Assembly: GCA_022452285.1 (NCBI GenBank)
Contig: JAKUNG010000012.1
Span: 1 to 64,000 of the forward strand
DNA length: 64,000 nucleotides
Reading direction: 5' to 3'
DNA from: Terriglobia bacterium
GTDB taxonomy: Bacteria > Acidobacteriota > Terriglobia > Versatilivoradales > Versatilivoraceae
The notes under the pieces are model-generated. The model saw only the letters and a program-made list of their open reading frames with translations, was not told the DNA's origin and ran no database searches. The translations under genes were made by a program, and so were the position numbers. Below, piece after piece: positions 42,166 to 51,775 of the stretch; the stretch's first letter is position 1; each line of letters starts with the position of its first letter.

Positions 42166-44277
42166 TTATCCGACACCAATTAATCCGTACCTTTTTTTCC
42201 ATTTATTATTAAGAGACTGCACCATGTTTCGAAGATTAGACCGATTAGAACTATTATCTACAAAATAAATTGCTTCTTTTCGAGCTTTTAAAAGAAGTTT
42301 TTGATCACGCAAAAGATTCGACACTCTAAGAGTAGGCAAGCCAGCTTGGCGGGTGCCAAAAAATTCACCAGGGCCTCGAATTTCTAAGTCTTTCTCTGCA
42401 ATTTCAAATCCGTTGGTAGTTGATTCTAAACAAGAAAGGCGTTGATGGGCTTCAGGAGTAACTGTTTTCGAACCCTGCATCAAGAAGCAATAAGATTTAT
42501 TTTGACCTCGTCCTACTCTTCCTCGAAGTTGATGGAGTTGTGCCAGTCCAAAACGTTCAGCATGTTCAATAAACATAACAGTAGCATTGGCAACATCTAC
42601 TCCTACTTCTACCACAGTTGTAGAAACTAAAATATTTGTAGCTCCTGAGGAAAACCGGCACATGATTGCATCTTTTTCATGACTTTTCAGACGACCATGA
42701 AGAAGTTCCACTTTAAACATTGGAAAGATTTCATTATTTAAATGCTCAAAAGTTTTCGTGGCTGCTTTTAAATCAAGCTTTTCTGACTCTTCAATTAACG
42801 GACAAAGAAAATAAACTTGGTGACCTTTTTGGACCTGTTCTTCTATTAACCTATAAGCAAATATACGCTCTTTTTCTTCTAAGAGACGGGTTTCTATAGG
42901 CGTACGATTGGGTGGCATTTCATCAATCACAGAAACGTCTAAATCACCATAAAGTGTCATAGAGAGAGTTCTGGGAATTGGCGTAGCTGTCATCACAAGC
43001 GTATCGGGGTAAGTCCCCTTTCTCATTAAATTGAAACGTTGGAGAACTCCAAATCGATGTTGTTCGTCAATTATAACTAGTCCAAGGTTTTTAAATTCAA
43101 CATCTGATTGAAGTAGGGCATGTGTTCCAATAAGGATTTGACTATTTCCTTTCCTTAGTTGTTCCAGCAAATAGGCTCGTTCTTTTTTGCGTAAGCCACT
43201 TTTAAGTAAATCAATTTGATAATCAAGTTTGGTGTAAAGTTGTTTGGCATAAAAAAAATGTTGTTCTGCTAAAATTTCTGTTGGTGCCATTAGTCCTACT
43301 TGAAAACCATTCTCAACGGCGATGGCAATAGCTTCCATTGCAACTATAGTTTTCCCACACCCAACATCTCCTTGAAGCAACCGGTTCATAGGAATATTCT
43401 GCCGCATATCACTGACTAATTCACCAAAAGCCTTTTTTTGAGAATTAGTGGGATGAAAAGGGAGAATTTTCTTTATAGTTTCTCGGATATTTAAACCGAT
43501 AGCAAAAGGAATTCCAGGAACAGTTCTATGTTGTTGGCGTTTCCACCTCACACCTACTTCTAATAGAAAAAGCTCTTCAAAAATTAGCCTTTGTAATGCC
43601 GGGGTTTCTTTTTTAGCAAGGTCCCCTAAAGAAGTTGTTTCAGAAGGGAAATGAGACTCGTTCAGAGCCAGCTTTCTATTAGTTAAATTATGGCGAATTA
43701 AAACTTCAGCAGGCAGGATTTCTGGTAATTGTTGTAAATCTAGTAAACACCTGTATATTGCTCGACGGAGGACTCTGCTACTACAGCTCTTTATAGCTTC
43801 ATATACTGGAACAATTCTACCCATTTCTAATGAATCACTTGGATTTATTTTTTGATCTAGGATTTCAAACTCTGGATTAATTACTTGAAGAGTACCACTT
43901 CCATAACGGTCAACTTCAAATTTGCCATGGAATATTACAATTTGCCCTTTTCGAAAAATTTTTCGTTGTGCCAAATATTCTGAATGAAACCACTTGCAGC
44001 GTATCACAGCAGTTTCATCACGACCTGCTAATTCAAAGATTCTTAAGCGGTTTCTTGCTGTTATGTTTAATCCCGTTGTCATAACTTCGACTAAAATCGA
44101 AGTTTTTTCTCCTGGCTGAAGATCTATTACATTGCAGAAATTTGTGCGATCCTCATAACGATAAGGTAGGTGGTATAGAAGATCTTCAACTGTTAAGATG
44201 TTTTTGAGGGCTAGTTCTTGAGCTCTGCGGGGACCTATACCCTTAACAAATTGAACTGGTGTTTGGAGATCCAACAT
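42166..44277 (-). CDS. recG: ATP-dependent DNA helicase RecG
   Basis: 703 residues. An N-terminal wedge domain (VQFVKGIGPRRAQEL, then OB-fold) is followed by two RecA-like motor domains: Walker A LQGDVGCGKTIVA, the DEQH box IIDEQHRFGV, TATPIPRTLSMTL, and VVEVGVDVANATVM plus HQLRGRVGRG. It remodels stalled forks and branched DNA. A perfect 11-bp AT-rich hairpin separates it from the upstream prfB. Confidence 0.96.
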   Translation of the reverse strand: MLDLQTPVQFVKGIGPRRAQELALKNILTVEDLLYHLPYRYEDRTNFCNVIDLQPGEKTSILVEVMTTGLNITARNRLRIFELAGRDETAVIRCKWFHSEYLAQRKIFRKGQIVIFHGKFEVDRYGSGTLQVINPEFEILDQKINPSDSLEMGRIVPVYEAIKSCSSRVLRRAIYRCLLDLQQLPEILPAEVLIRHNLTNRKLALNESHFPSETTSLGDLAKKETPALQRLIFEELFLLEVGVRWKRQQHRTVPGIPFAIGLNIRETIKKILPFHPTNSQKKAFGELVSDMRQNIPMNRLLQGDVGCGKTIVAMEAIAIAVENGFQVGLMAPTEILAEQHFFYAKQLYTKLDYQIDLLKSGLRKKERAYLLEQLRKGNSQILIGTHALLQSDVEFKNLGLVIIDEQHRFGVLQRFNLMRKGTYPDTLVMTATPIPRTLSMTLYGDLDVSVIDEMPPNRTPIETRLLEEKERIFAYRLIEEQVQKGHQVYFLCPLIEESEKLDLKAATKTFEHLNNEIFPMFKVELLHGRLKSHEKDAIMCRFSSGATNILVSTTVVEVGVDVANATVMFIEHAERFGLAQLHQLRGRVGRGQNKSYCFLMQGSKTVTPEAHQRLSCLESTTNGFEIAEKDLEIRGPGEFFGTRQAGLPTLRVSNLLRDQKLLLKARKEAIYFVDNSSNRSNLRNMVQSLNNKWKKRYGLIGVG

Positions 44278-44328
44278 ATAGTTATGGAGGCAATAAGTGT
44301 TTTTGCGATAGGCTAATGGTATTTAGCA

Positions 44329-44354
44329 AACAAAATTGGTTTGCCAATTTTGTT
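44329..44354. terminator. Perfect 11-bp inverted repeat between prfB and recG
   Basis: AACAAAATTGG (44329-44339) and CCAATTTTGTT (44344-44354) are perfectly complementary with a four-base loop. It follows prfB in its direction of transcription. There is only a short T run after it, so a terminator is plausible but an RNA-stability or attenuation hairpin is also possible. Confidence 0.45.
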
Positions 44355-44396
44355 GTTATTAATTTAAAGCTCAATAATATTTTTGTCTTATAACAA

Positions 44397-45495
44397 TTAA
44401 GTCTTTCGAATCCAGACCAGGAAACTTTTGATGAAAGAACCGATGTTTCCATCCAAAACGGAGTCTGCGTCGCCCATTTCAAATTTGGTCCGGTGATCTT
44501 TAACAATTCGATAGGGATGCAATACATAAGATCTAATTTGGCTTCCCCAAGCAATATCTAATTTGTTAGCTTCGATTGCTTTATTTTCCGCTCTCTTCTT
44601 TTCCATTTCTGCTTCATATAATCGAGAACGAAGGATTTTCATAGCCATAGATCTGTTTTTATGTTGTGAGCGTTCATTTTGACATTGGACAACAATTCCC
44701 GTGGGGATATGTGTGATTCTAACTGCCGAGTCTGTGGTATTAACGTGCTGACCACCAGCTCCAGTAGACCGATAGGTATCGATTCGAAGGTCTTTTTCTT
44801 CAATAGTAATTTTAAATGTGTCATCGATTTCAGGATAAACAAAAACTGAAGAAAAAGAAGTATGTCGGCGCTTGTTCGCATCAAATGGAGAAATTCGTAC
44901 TAGGCGATGAACTCCAATTTCTGACAATAGGAGGCCGTAGACATTAAGACCTTTAATTATAGCAGTTACTGATTTAATTCCAGCTTCATCCCCAGCTTGG
45001 AAATCAACTAAAGTGTGGTTGAATCCCTGTTTTTCAGCCCAACGTAGGTACATGCGAAGTAACATCTGAGCCCAATCTTGTGATTCTGTCCCACCTGCTC
45101 CAGGATGAATTGTCAAAAATGCATTTGCTTGAGCGTTTTCTCCACTGAGAAGTGTTTGGGTTTCAATATCTTGTAAGTAATTTTCAAGATTGCTCAGTTC
45201 AATCTCGAGATCCTTAGAGACTTCTTCACCCTCAGATCCTAAATCAAAATATGCTTCTATATCATCAATAGATTTGGTTAGGCAGTCATCTATATATATA
45301 GCATGTTCAAGCTGTTTTCTTTTTTGGAGAACTTGTTGTGATTCATTTTGATTCTCCCAAAAATGAGGAGAAGCAATTTTTTGTTCTAGTTGGTTAAGTT
45401 CACTTTTCTTGTCTTCAGAGTCAAAGATAACTCCGTATATCTTTGACTCTATTTTTCAATGATTGGAAGCTCCGTGTTAATTCGTCTAATGACAT
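44397..45495 (-). CDS. prfB: Peptide chain release factor 2, expressed by +1 frameshift
   Basis: The zero frame starts at ATG 45495 (AGAGG upstream) and runs 24 codons to an in-frame TGA (45423-45421). A +1 shift at CTT TGA C joins it to the main frame, ending at 44397, to give 365 residues, the same length as E. coli RF2. The main frame contains SPF (202-204), which recognises UGA and UAA, and GGQ (247-249), which triggers peptide release. The TGA is thus a self-regulating RF2 sensor. Reading only the large open frame would wrongly start at a TTG (45116) inside the gene. Confidence 0.95.
45420..45435 (-). promoter_or_regulatory. prfB programmed +1 frameshift site
   Basis: Minus strand: CGGAG (45435-45431), four bases, CTT (45426-45424), TGA (45423-45421), C (45420). 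The classical element is a Shine-Dalgarno-like stretch three bases before CUU UGA C. All parts are here, with GGAG in place of GGGGG. Confidence 0.93.
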
Positions 45496-45902
45496 TATTA
45501 CCTCTTGATTCTCATTAATGTAATGTATTGTTACAATTGGTACATAAGGATAATTCATCTTAACATACAGGGGGAGCTGCAGATAAATACAGTTGATTAA
45601 TTATATGACTGAAAATATTCAATGACTCAATAGTGAAAGTAAAGCTACTCTAAAAACTTTAGTTTCAAAAGACTAAGTTAATAAAGCTATAAAATAATCA
45701 ATATATTTTGTTTTAGACTACTAATCAATTTAGTTGTTCAAAGGCAGATTAAGTAAAAATAAATAGAACCTTAATGATGATTAATTAAGTTCAGTTTTTA
45801 AGTCGTTATGCTATTTGACTTGACAGAGGTTAGTGGAAGCCGTTATAAAGTGACCCATCTGTTTAAGTGATAGTAGCTTTAAGAACGAAAAAGGGAAAGT
45901 TG
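45496..45902. other. Divergent control region of prfB and rpsT
   Basis: About 407 bases. It holds the strong rpsT promoter at 45820-45849. I see no other gene in the AT-rich remainder; the prfB promoter is somewhere in its left part. Confidence 0.6.
45820..45849 (+). promoter_or_regulatory. sigma70-type promoter of rpsT
   Basis: TTGACA (45820-45825), 18-base spacer, TATAAA (45844-45849). One mismatch to consensus in total, about 55 bases upstream of the rpsT start. Confidence 0.7.
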
Positions 45903-46187
45903 ATGGCTAATCATAAATCAGCAGAAAAAAGAGCACGGCAGAGTGAACGAAAACGAATTGCCAATAAAAGTAAATTGAATAGATTGCGAACTCACTTGAA
46001 AAAAATGAATAGTGCTATTGAAGAGAAGAATACTGTTGAAATTAAACGATTGTTACCCGCTACATTGTCTCTGATTGATCAGTCGTGTCACGGTAATACC
46101 CTCCATAGGAATACTGCTTCGCGTAAGAAATCCCGCTTGATGGCTAAAGTGAATAACATTACTCCAGTTGAAACATCACCTTCCTAA
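45903..46187 (+). CDS. rpsT: Ribosomal protein bS20
   Basis: 94 residues from the ATG at 45903 (AAGGGA upstream); a frame extension 12 codons earlier is rejected because the family begins MANHKSAEKR. The protein is a basic three-helix bundle with RARQSERKRIANKSK and LHRNTASRKKSRL. It binds 16S rRNA in the 30S body. The gene has its own strong promoter. Confidence 0.96.
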   Translation: MANHKSAEKRARQSERKRIANKSKLNRLRTHLKKMNSAIEEKNTVEIKRLLPATLSLIDQSCHGNTLHRNTASRKKSRLMAKVNNITPVETSPS

Positions 46188-46326
46188 ATGTAAAGCTAGC
46201 CTCGCTTCTCCTTTAAACTTCTAGTTTAATAATTTCATTAATGTCTTATGATCAGATAGCTTCTGGTGGTGTATACTAATTTTATAGCTATTACAATTGA
46301 AGTTATTCCAAGAGAGTTAAAATAGA

Positions 46327-47694
46327 ATGATGTCAAAAAAAAATATCTTTGATCCCTATCAGCTTCGACCGGAAAACATAGAAGATTCACCTTCAACTTA
46401 TTGGGGAATTTTTCGACGTATTGGGCCAGGTTTGATTCTTGCTAGCTCTATTGTAGGTTCAGGTGAACTAATTGCTACAACAGTACTAGGAGCAGAAAAT
46501 GGATATACGCTCCTTTGGTTAATCATCCTCAGTTGTTTCATTAAAATTGTTGTTCAGAATGAGCTTGGACGATATGCCATTGCAACTGGTGAAACAACTC
46601 TTGAAGCTTTTAATCGAGTACCTGGTCCTCGTTTAGGGGTTTCTTGGCTTGTATGGGCTTGGTTTTTAATGATCATGTTTACTTTGATGCAGATTGGTGC
46701 AATGCTTGGAGGAATCTCTGAAATACTCAATGGATTAATGCCTTCAGTTTCAATTGTCAGCTGGGTCTGGATCATCAACTTGCTCACTGTTGTTCTCTTA
46801 ATCACCGGTCGTTACTGGGTGGTTGAGCGTGTATCAATGGGTTTAGTTATTAGTTTTACGGTTCTAACAGTTAGCTCTGCATTTGTGATGCTTAAACAAC
46901 CACAATTTTTTTCGTGGTCAGAAGTTTTAAGTGGATTATCTTTTCATCCTCCGGTGGGCGGTCTAATAACAGCTGTTGCAGCTTTTGGGATTACTGGTGT
47001 AGGTGCTAGTGAACTAATAGTGTACCCATACTGGTGTATTGAGAAAGGCTATGCACGCTTTAGTGGACCTAGAGATGAAACTCTAGCTTGGAAGCTAAGA
47101 GCCTCGGGTTGGATCCGAGTAATGGGCGTAGATGTGGTTAATTCTATGGTTATTTATACATTTGCTACAATTGCCTTTTATTTTTTGGGAGCAGGTATTC
47201 TCCATGAACAAGGTCTAATTCCTAAAGGCTCTGATATGATAAGAGTTCTATCTAACATGTTTACACAAACTCTAGGTGCCTGGTCGTTGCCCTTATTTCT
47301 TGGGGGAGCCTTTGCTGTTCTGTACTCTACTATTTTTGCAGGAACAGCAGCCAACTGTCGGGTTTTTGCAGATTTTACAGGGATGTTAAAGCTTTACAAT
47401 AAGAATGACTATACAAAACGACTATTTGTTACCCGAATCTTTGTAGTGATATTAATGTTTGTACCATCACTATATTTTATGTTTTTGCAGGCTCCTGTTC
47501 TGATGGTCCTCATTGGTGGGGCTGCTCAAGCAATTATGTTGCCGATAATTGGTTTTGCAACTCTATATTTGCGTTATTGGCATATGCCTAAGCAAATCTT
47601 ACCGAAGCATTGGATTACTGCAGGTCTCTGGATTTCCTCAATTATAATGGCTTTTATGATGGGTTATTCATTTATTCAACGGGTGTTTGGATAA
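46327..47694 (+). CDS. Nramp-superfamily transporter lacking the metal motif
   Basis: 455 residues with about 11 membrane helices. The fold-level phrases of the Nramp family are present (RRIGPGLILASSIVGSGELI, then FGITGVGASELIVYPYW). The first-helix metal motif DPGN is replaced by SGEL, and the sixth-helix MPH region by SELIVYP. Such divergent members include magnesium transporters and unexplored clades, so transition-metal uptake should not be assumed. It is monocistronic, with a possible -10 (TATACT) upstream. Confidence 0.8.
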   Translation: MMSKKNIFDPYQLRPENIEDSPSTYWGIFRRIGPGLILASSIVGSGELIATTVLGAENGYTLLWLIILSCFIKIVVQNELGRYAIATGETTLEAFNRVPGPRLGVSWLVWAWFLMIMFTLMQIGAMLGGISEILNGLMPSVSIVSWVWIINLLTVVLLITGRYWVVERVSMGLVISFTVLTVSSAFVMLKQPQFFSWSEVLSGLSFHPPVGGLITAVAAFGITGVGASELIVYPYWCIEKGYARFSGPRDETLAWKLRASGWIRVMGVDVVNSMVIYTFATIAFYFLGAGILHEQGLIPKGSDMIRVLSNMFTQTLGAWSLPLFLGGAFAVLYSTIFAGTAANCRVFADFTGMLKLYNKNDYTKRLFVTRIFVVILMFVPSLYFMFLQAPVLMVLIGGAAQAIMLPIIGFATLYLRYWHMPKQILPKHWITAGLWISSIIMAFMMGYSFIQRVFG

Positions 47695-47781
47695 TTTAAA
47701 AACATTACTACAGATACATTTTATGTAGATCAAAGCAAAAGAGTATTATTCTCTGTTCTTGGACAAAAATCTAAAGACACT

Positions 47782-49044
47782 TCACCTAAGACTGGGGACT
47801 GTTTGTGGTCCTTCTGGAAGTACAGCAATTCGACAGCTCTCGCCATATTTTTTTTGTAGTTGTGTGATTAATATTGGAATATTACGAACGGGTTTTAAAT
47901 GGGCTTTATATACAGAATCTTCAGGTAAGGTGGAATAAAGATAGATTTCGGATTGGATTAAAATTTTTGCGAGGATTTGGACCTGCCATTGGTCTTGAAT
48001 TGGTTTTCTTTGGCCAGCTATTTTGCTGAGAAGTGCGGATGGAGATTGTTCTGAAGAAAGTAAGGCTTTAAAATTACCTTCATCAGGAATTCCATCTGAA
48101 CATTCGGACGCCATGATTATAGTTCCTCCAGGCTTAACGATTTGAGAGGCAGCAGACATTCCTTTAACAGCTTGATAAAGATTTAAGTCCAACGGAAATC
48201 CAGAATTAGTGGTAATGACTACATCATAAGGCTCTGCTACGGTCTGCATTACTGATTTTCTGACAAATTGGCATCCTTTATGATGAGCTTCTTTACAATT
48301 ACCTGCAAAGATACCAGTTATCTCTTTTAATTTGTTGAGTGTGACATTAAGAATAAAATCAGGTCTAACTAAATCAGCGATTTCTGACATTTCTTGGTGG
48401 ATGGGGTTTTTCGCAGTCTCCCCCCAGGTTGAATGGGGATGATCTATCATTTTAGCAGAATGGTTATTTAAGATGCTCTCAAAAGCTCCAACTCCTAAAA
48501 GGACTGCCTTAGGTCCCCCTGAGAAACCAGCAAAAAGATGAGGTTCAATAAATCCTGTTAAAATTTTGAGTTTTGCTTGAACAAAATCTTTATTTACCCA
48601 GACCTCATTCCCAAATTTACTAAGCCCTAATCGAACCATACTTGATCGATTTTTGGGTTGATGCTGGACTATTCTATAGTTCTGGACAATATTTTCCCCA
48701 AGCATCTCGTTTAGTTCGACTTCAGTATTTGGGCGGTGAGTTCCTACCGCATTTATTAGGGTAATCTGTTTTTTCGGAATGTGGTCAAGTTGAGATAAAA
48801 GAATTGGGAGGACCGTTCTGCTTGGCATTGCTCGAGTACGGTCAGGAAAAATGACTGCAACAGAGGCATCTGAATCAGCAAGTTGTCTAAGAGGTGGACT
48901 TGCAACCGGATTTTGAAGAGCTTGAAGAATGGCAGAGCCCTCATCCTTTATGCCTTCAACAAAACTTGGTTCAATAATATCGATATCTTTGGAAGGAAGA
49001 TCAACTATTAGGCCATTCTTTCCATAGGCTAGCTTTACTTTCAT
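47782..49044 (-). CDS. LarA-family (DUF2088) protein
   Basis: 420 residues. The two LarA domains are visible: GTHRPNTEVELNEMLG (His) and a second His in RIVQHQPKNRS, then PHLFAGFSGGPKAVLLGV with the lysine that attaches the nickel-pincer cofactor in LarA, and HPHSTWGE. Family members are lactate or other alpha-hydroxyacid racemases and epimerases. No larB, larC or larE is near, so cofactor genes must be elsewhere or the substrate is different. Confidence 0.85.
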   Translation of the reverse strand: MKVKLAYGKNGLIVDLPSKDIDIIEPSFVEGIKDEGSAILQALQNPVASPPLRQLADSDASVAVIFPDRTRAMPSRTVLPILLSQLDHIPKKQITLINAVGTHRPNTEVELNEMLGENIVQNYRIVQHQPKNRSSMVRLGLSKFGNEVWVNKDFVQAKLKILTGFIEPHLFAGFSGGPKAVLLGVGAFESILNNHSAKMIDHPHSTWGETAKNPIHQEMSEIADLVRPDFILNVTLNKLKEITGIFAGNCKEAHHKGCQFVRKSVMQTVAEPYDVVITTNSGFPLDLNLYQAVKGMSAASQIVKPGGTIIMASECSDGIPDEGNFKALLSSEQSPSALLSKIAGQRKPIQDQWQVQILAKILIQSEIYLYSTLPEDSVYKAHLKPVRNIPILITQLQKKYGESCRIAVLPEGPQTVPSLR

Positions 49045-49220
49045 TTTAACTCCAGGGCTTAAAAAAATAAGCTAAAATAAATTAGAGTGCAGTGGAGAAA
49101 ATTATAGAACAAGACGTTGAGTGAATTCGAAGGTTAGTATACTTTTATTTTAGATAATTAGCCTTAATTTCTTTTTTAAGTTGTCACGATGTTTAGAGTT
49201 AAGATAAGGTTAATCCCACA

Positions 49221-49496
49221 ATGAAAGAGACTGATTTTTTTAACGAAAAAGATGTTGAAAAACAAGCGACTCTCAATTGTTTATTTTGCGGCCAGAGAGA
49301 TAGTTATAACATACGGTGGCGTCAACGGACAAAAAAAGAGAGGTTGCCCTCAAGTGCTTCCCGAGAAGATCTACAGAAATTTGCAAAAGCTCAATCCTAT
49401 CTCATTCGCATCGATGATAAAGTCTCTTGTAAGAATATTCGTTGCCGCAAACGGTTTGAAATATCAGGTCTCCAGACAGTAGCTTTTTTGTCTTAG
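49221..49496 (+). CDS. Small zinc-ribbon-like protein, function unknown
   Basis: 91 residues. Two cysteine pairs, CLFC near residue 20-23 and CKNIRC near 72-77, could bind one zinc. A basic middle (RWRQRTKKERLPSSA) and FAKAQSYLIRIDDKVSC lie between. I do not recognise a named family; similar proteins are dimly familiar from Acidobacteriota-type genomes. No ribosome site stands out and it stands alone between two convergent or divergent genes. Confidence 0.65.
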   Translation: MKETDFFNEKDVEKQATLNCLFCGQRDSYNIRWRQRTKKERLPSSASREDLQKFAKAQSYLIRIDDKVSCKNIRCRKRFEISGLQTVAFLS

Positions 49497-49608
49497 GAAT
49501 AGAATAAGGTAAACGCCAAAGAAAAAGAATTTGTATTTTAGATAACAACTTGGTTTGTTTGCTAGTAAAGGACCAAAGAAATGTAGCTTAATCATGATTA
49601 GAGGGGTT

Positions 49609-50619
49609 TCATGGTATTTTTAAAATAATCTTTCCAAACTGGTGTGCCTGTTCCATTCTAAGATGGGCATCTGAAGCCTTTTCCAATGTAAAACTTTTGT
49701 CAATAGGTGGCTTTAAATTGTTTTCAGTGTAGAGTTTTAGAAAAGCTGTTAACTCAGTTGGGCTAGCCATAGTTGAGCCTAAAATTGAGACTTGTTTCCA
49801 AAATAATCTCCTTATTTCAAGTTCTTTTGTTGGTCCTAAGGTTGCTCCATAGGAAACTATTTTCCCTCCTGGAGCAATTAGTGCTAAAGCCTTTTGAAGA
49901 ATATGGCCACCAGTTCCGTCAATTATTACATCCAGTGATTTACCATTCAAAAGATGTCGGAGCTTTTGATCCCAATCACTTTCTAGGTAGTTAACTCCTC
50001 CTAAAGCACCAAAATTGCAGGCAGTTTTGATCTTCTTTTCACTACTCGATGTTACGAATAGATCTGCTCCAAGCACTTTGGCGATTTGTAAAGCAAAGAC
50101 CGCGACACCTCCACCAATGCCCGTGACAAGCATAGTTTCGTTGGCTTTAATCTGTGCTTTAGTTACAACAGCCCTGTAAGCTGTCATTCCGGCAAGAGAG
50201 AGTGCGGCGGATTCTTCGTAGGTCAGTGTTTCTGGCTTAGGTAGGGCATTAGAGGCAGGGATTGTGACTAGCTCAGCATAAGTGCCATTATCTGGCATTC
50301 CCAAAATTTTCATTTTAGATCCCTGTACTTTAGTATGGTGACCCCAATCAAAACAGGGATTAAGAATAACTGGTTGACCAACGTCTAGGGATTTAACACT
50401 GGATCCGAGTGCAATGATTTCGCCAGAGCCATCTGATCCTAGTATTGTAGGTAATTGAATGTCGGCATAGAGTCCTTTCCGAATCCATAAATCACGATGG
50501 TTTAAAGCCGCTGATTTTAGACGGACCAGTACCTCATTTTCTTGAGGAACTGGATCCGGAAGATCGTCATAGCAGAGCTTTTCGGGACCTCCTAATTCTT
50601 TGAGTACTATCCCTTTCAC
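49609..50619 (-). CDS. Medium-chain dehydrogenase, quinone-oxidoreductase type
   Basis: 336 residues. A GroES-like catalytic domain and Rossmann domain with cofactor loop TGIGGGVAVFALQIAK. The phrase LKSAALNHRDLWIRKGLY is typical. The structural-zinc cysteines of classical alcohol dehydrogenases are missing in the segment NPCFDWGHHTKVQG, so a zinc-free or single-zinc NAD(P)H:quinone-type reductase is likely. GTG start with AGGAG upstream. Substrate unknown. Confidence 0.86.
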   Translation of the reverse strand: MKGIVLKELGGPEKLCYDDLPDPVPQENEVLVRLKSAALNHRDLWIRKGLYADIQLPTILGSDGSGEIIALGSSVKSLDVGQPVILNPCFDWGHHTKVQGSKMKILGMPDNGTYAELVTIPASNALPKPETLTYEESAALSLAGMTAYRAVVTKAQIKANETMLVTGIGGGVAVFALQIAKVLGADLFVTSSSEKKIKTACNFGALGGVNYLESDWDQKLRHLLNGKSLDVIIDGTGGHILQKALALIAPGGKIVSYGATLGPTKELEIRRLFWKQVSILGSTMASPTELTAFLKLYTENNLKPPIDKSFTLEKASDAHLRMEQAHQFGKIILKIP

Positions 50620-50911
50620 TGTTCACTCCTAAATGATTCAACCAAATTAGCTGCTCTTAGAATTTAAATATCTGTTAGATAAATTTAGCAGTTGAGGAAA
50701 ATACAGTCCTGAATTTTTAATGACAGAAGCGATTACATTAACACGTTATATTTCTTTAATTCAAGGTCAACAGATTTTAGTTTTTTCTAGTTTTGTTAGA
50801 ACTGTATCCCTGTTTTTGATGACTCTGTTCTGTTTATTATTGGTTTAATTAAATATAATAAGTCCATTGTAAGGCTTTTTGTTGGAGCTTAATTATTTAA
50901 AAATTAAATCT

Positions 50912-51502
50912 ATGAAACTAAAAAATAATCAGGACAAAAACCACCAACGACACCATTCGTTACGAGGAGTTATTATTCAAGGACTGTTACTACTTGGATT
51001 ATGGCTTCATTTAAGTGGGCACTATGATTTGTTTCATATTACTATAGGTATAGTATCTGTGGGACTAGTAATGTTTATTAATGCTCCATTAAAGAATTTT
51101 AAATTTTTTCACGATGACTATTCTCCGTGGAGCAGTCTAAAAATTAAAGGCTTGATCAGTTATTTTACTTGGTTGCTTGGAGAAATTATTACGAGTGGTT
51201 TCCAGGTAGCCTATTTAGTTTTACATCCAAAAATGCCAATAAATCCTCACCTGATCAAATTCCAGGTAAAGATGCCTAATTTGGCTGCAAAAATCATCTT
51301 GGGTAATTCGATTACACTAACTCCGGGTACAGTAACAGTTGAACTTAGTGAGGATGAATTTCTAGTCCATGTGCTTACCCCACAATCAGCCAAAAACTTA
51401 ATTAATGGGAAAATGGCTATCAAGGTAGCAAGGATTTTTGATCGCTCAGTTAGTGAAGTTATTAGAGACGTTACAATATTCCAAATTAATGAGGTCTCTT
51501 AA
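50912..51502 (+). CDS. mnhE: Mrp/Mnh antiporter subunit E
   Basis: 196 residues from the ATG at 50912; a TTG 11 codons upstream is the longer alternative. Membrane helices near the N-terminus (GVIIQGLLLLGLWLHLSG, ITIGIVSVGLVMFINAP) and a cytosolic part with NSITLTPGTVTVELSEDEFLVH, the PF01899 signature. First gene of an eleven-gene operon; the others follow with 0-8 base overlaps. Subunit E is required for assembly or activity in Mrp complexes. Confidence 0.93.
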   Translation: MKLKNNQDKNHQRHHSLRGVIIQGLLLLGLWLHLSGHYDLFHITIGIVSVGLVMFINAPLKNFKFFHDDYSPWSSLKIKGLISYFTWLLGEIITSGFQVAYLVLHPKMPINPHLIKFQVKMPNLAAKIILGNSITLTPGTVTVELSEDEFLVHVLTPQSAKNLINGKMAIKVARIFDRSVSEVIRDVTIFQINEVS

Positions 51503-51775
51503 ATGGAAAACTTCTATCTTTTTATTGCAATTACTCTAATTATCATTATTTTAGTTCCGTTTTACCGAGTGTTAGTGGGGCCTACCATTTTTGACCGGTT
51601 GTTAAGTGTAGGCGCCATTGGAACTAAGACGATAGTACTCATCTGTGTAGTTGGTGTAATTTTTGGGCGAATTGAATTGTTTGTGGATATCATTCTCACT
51701 TATGCCGTTCTTAATTTTATCGCTTTGGTTGTCATTGCTAGATATTTTCAAAATCGTGAGAGTATGAATGAGTAA
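51503..51775 (+). CDS. mnhF: Mrp/Mnh antiporter subunit F
   Basis: 90 residues, three membrane helices. The conserved FYRVLVGPTIFDRLLSVGAIGTKT phrase identifies MnhF/MrpF. It begins directly after the mnhE stop and overlaps mnhG by eight bases. An accessory subunit of the cation/proton antiporter. Confidence 0.94.
   Translation: MENFYLFIAITLIIIILVPFYRVLVGPTIFDRLLSVGAIGTKTIVLICVVGVIFGRIELFVDIILTYAVLNFIALVVIARYFQNRESMNE

Noticed and set aside
44397-45116. A 239-residue frame reading as a complete RF2 starting at 45116
   Set aside because: The apparent first residue is a TTG in the middle of the RF2 core. The sequence upstream continues as RF2 in the same frame to the CTT TGA C frameshift site, and the N-terminus lies in another frame from 45495.
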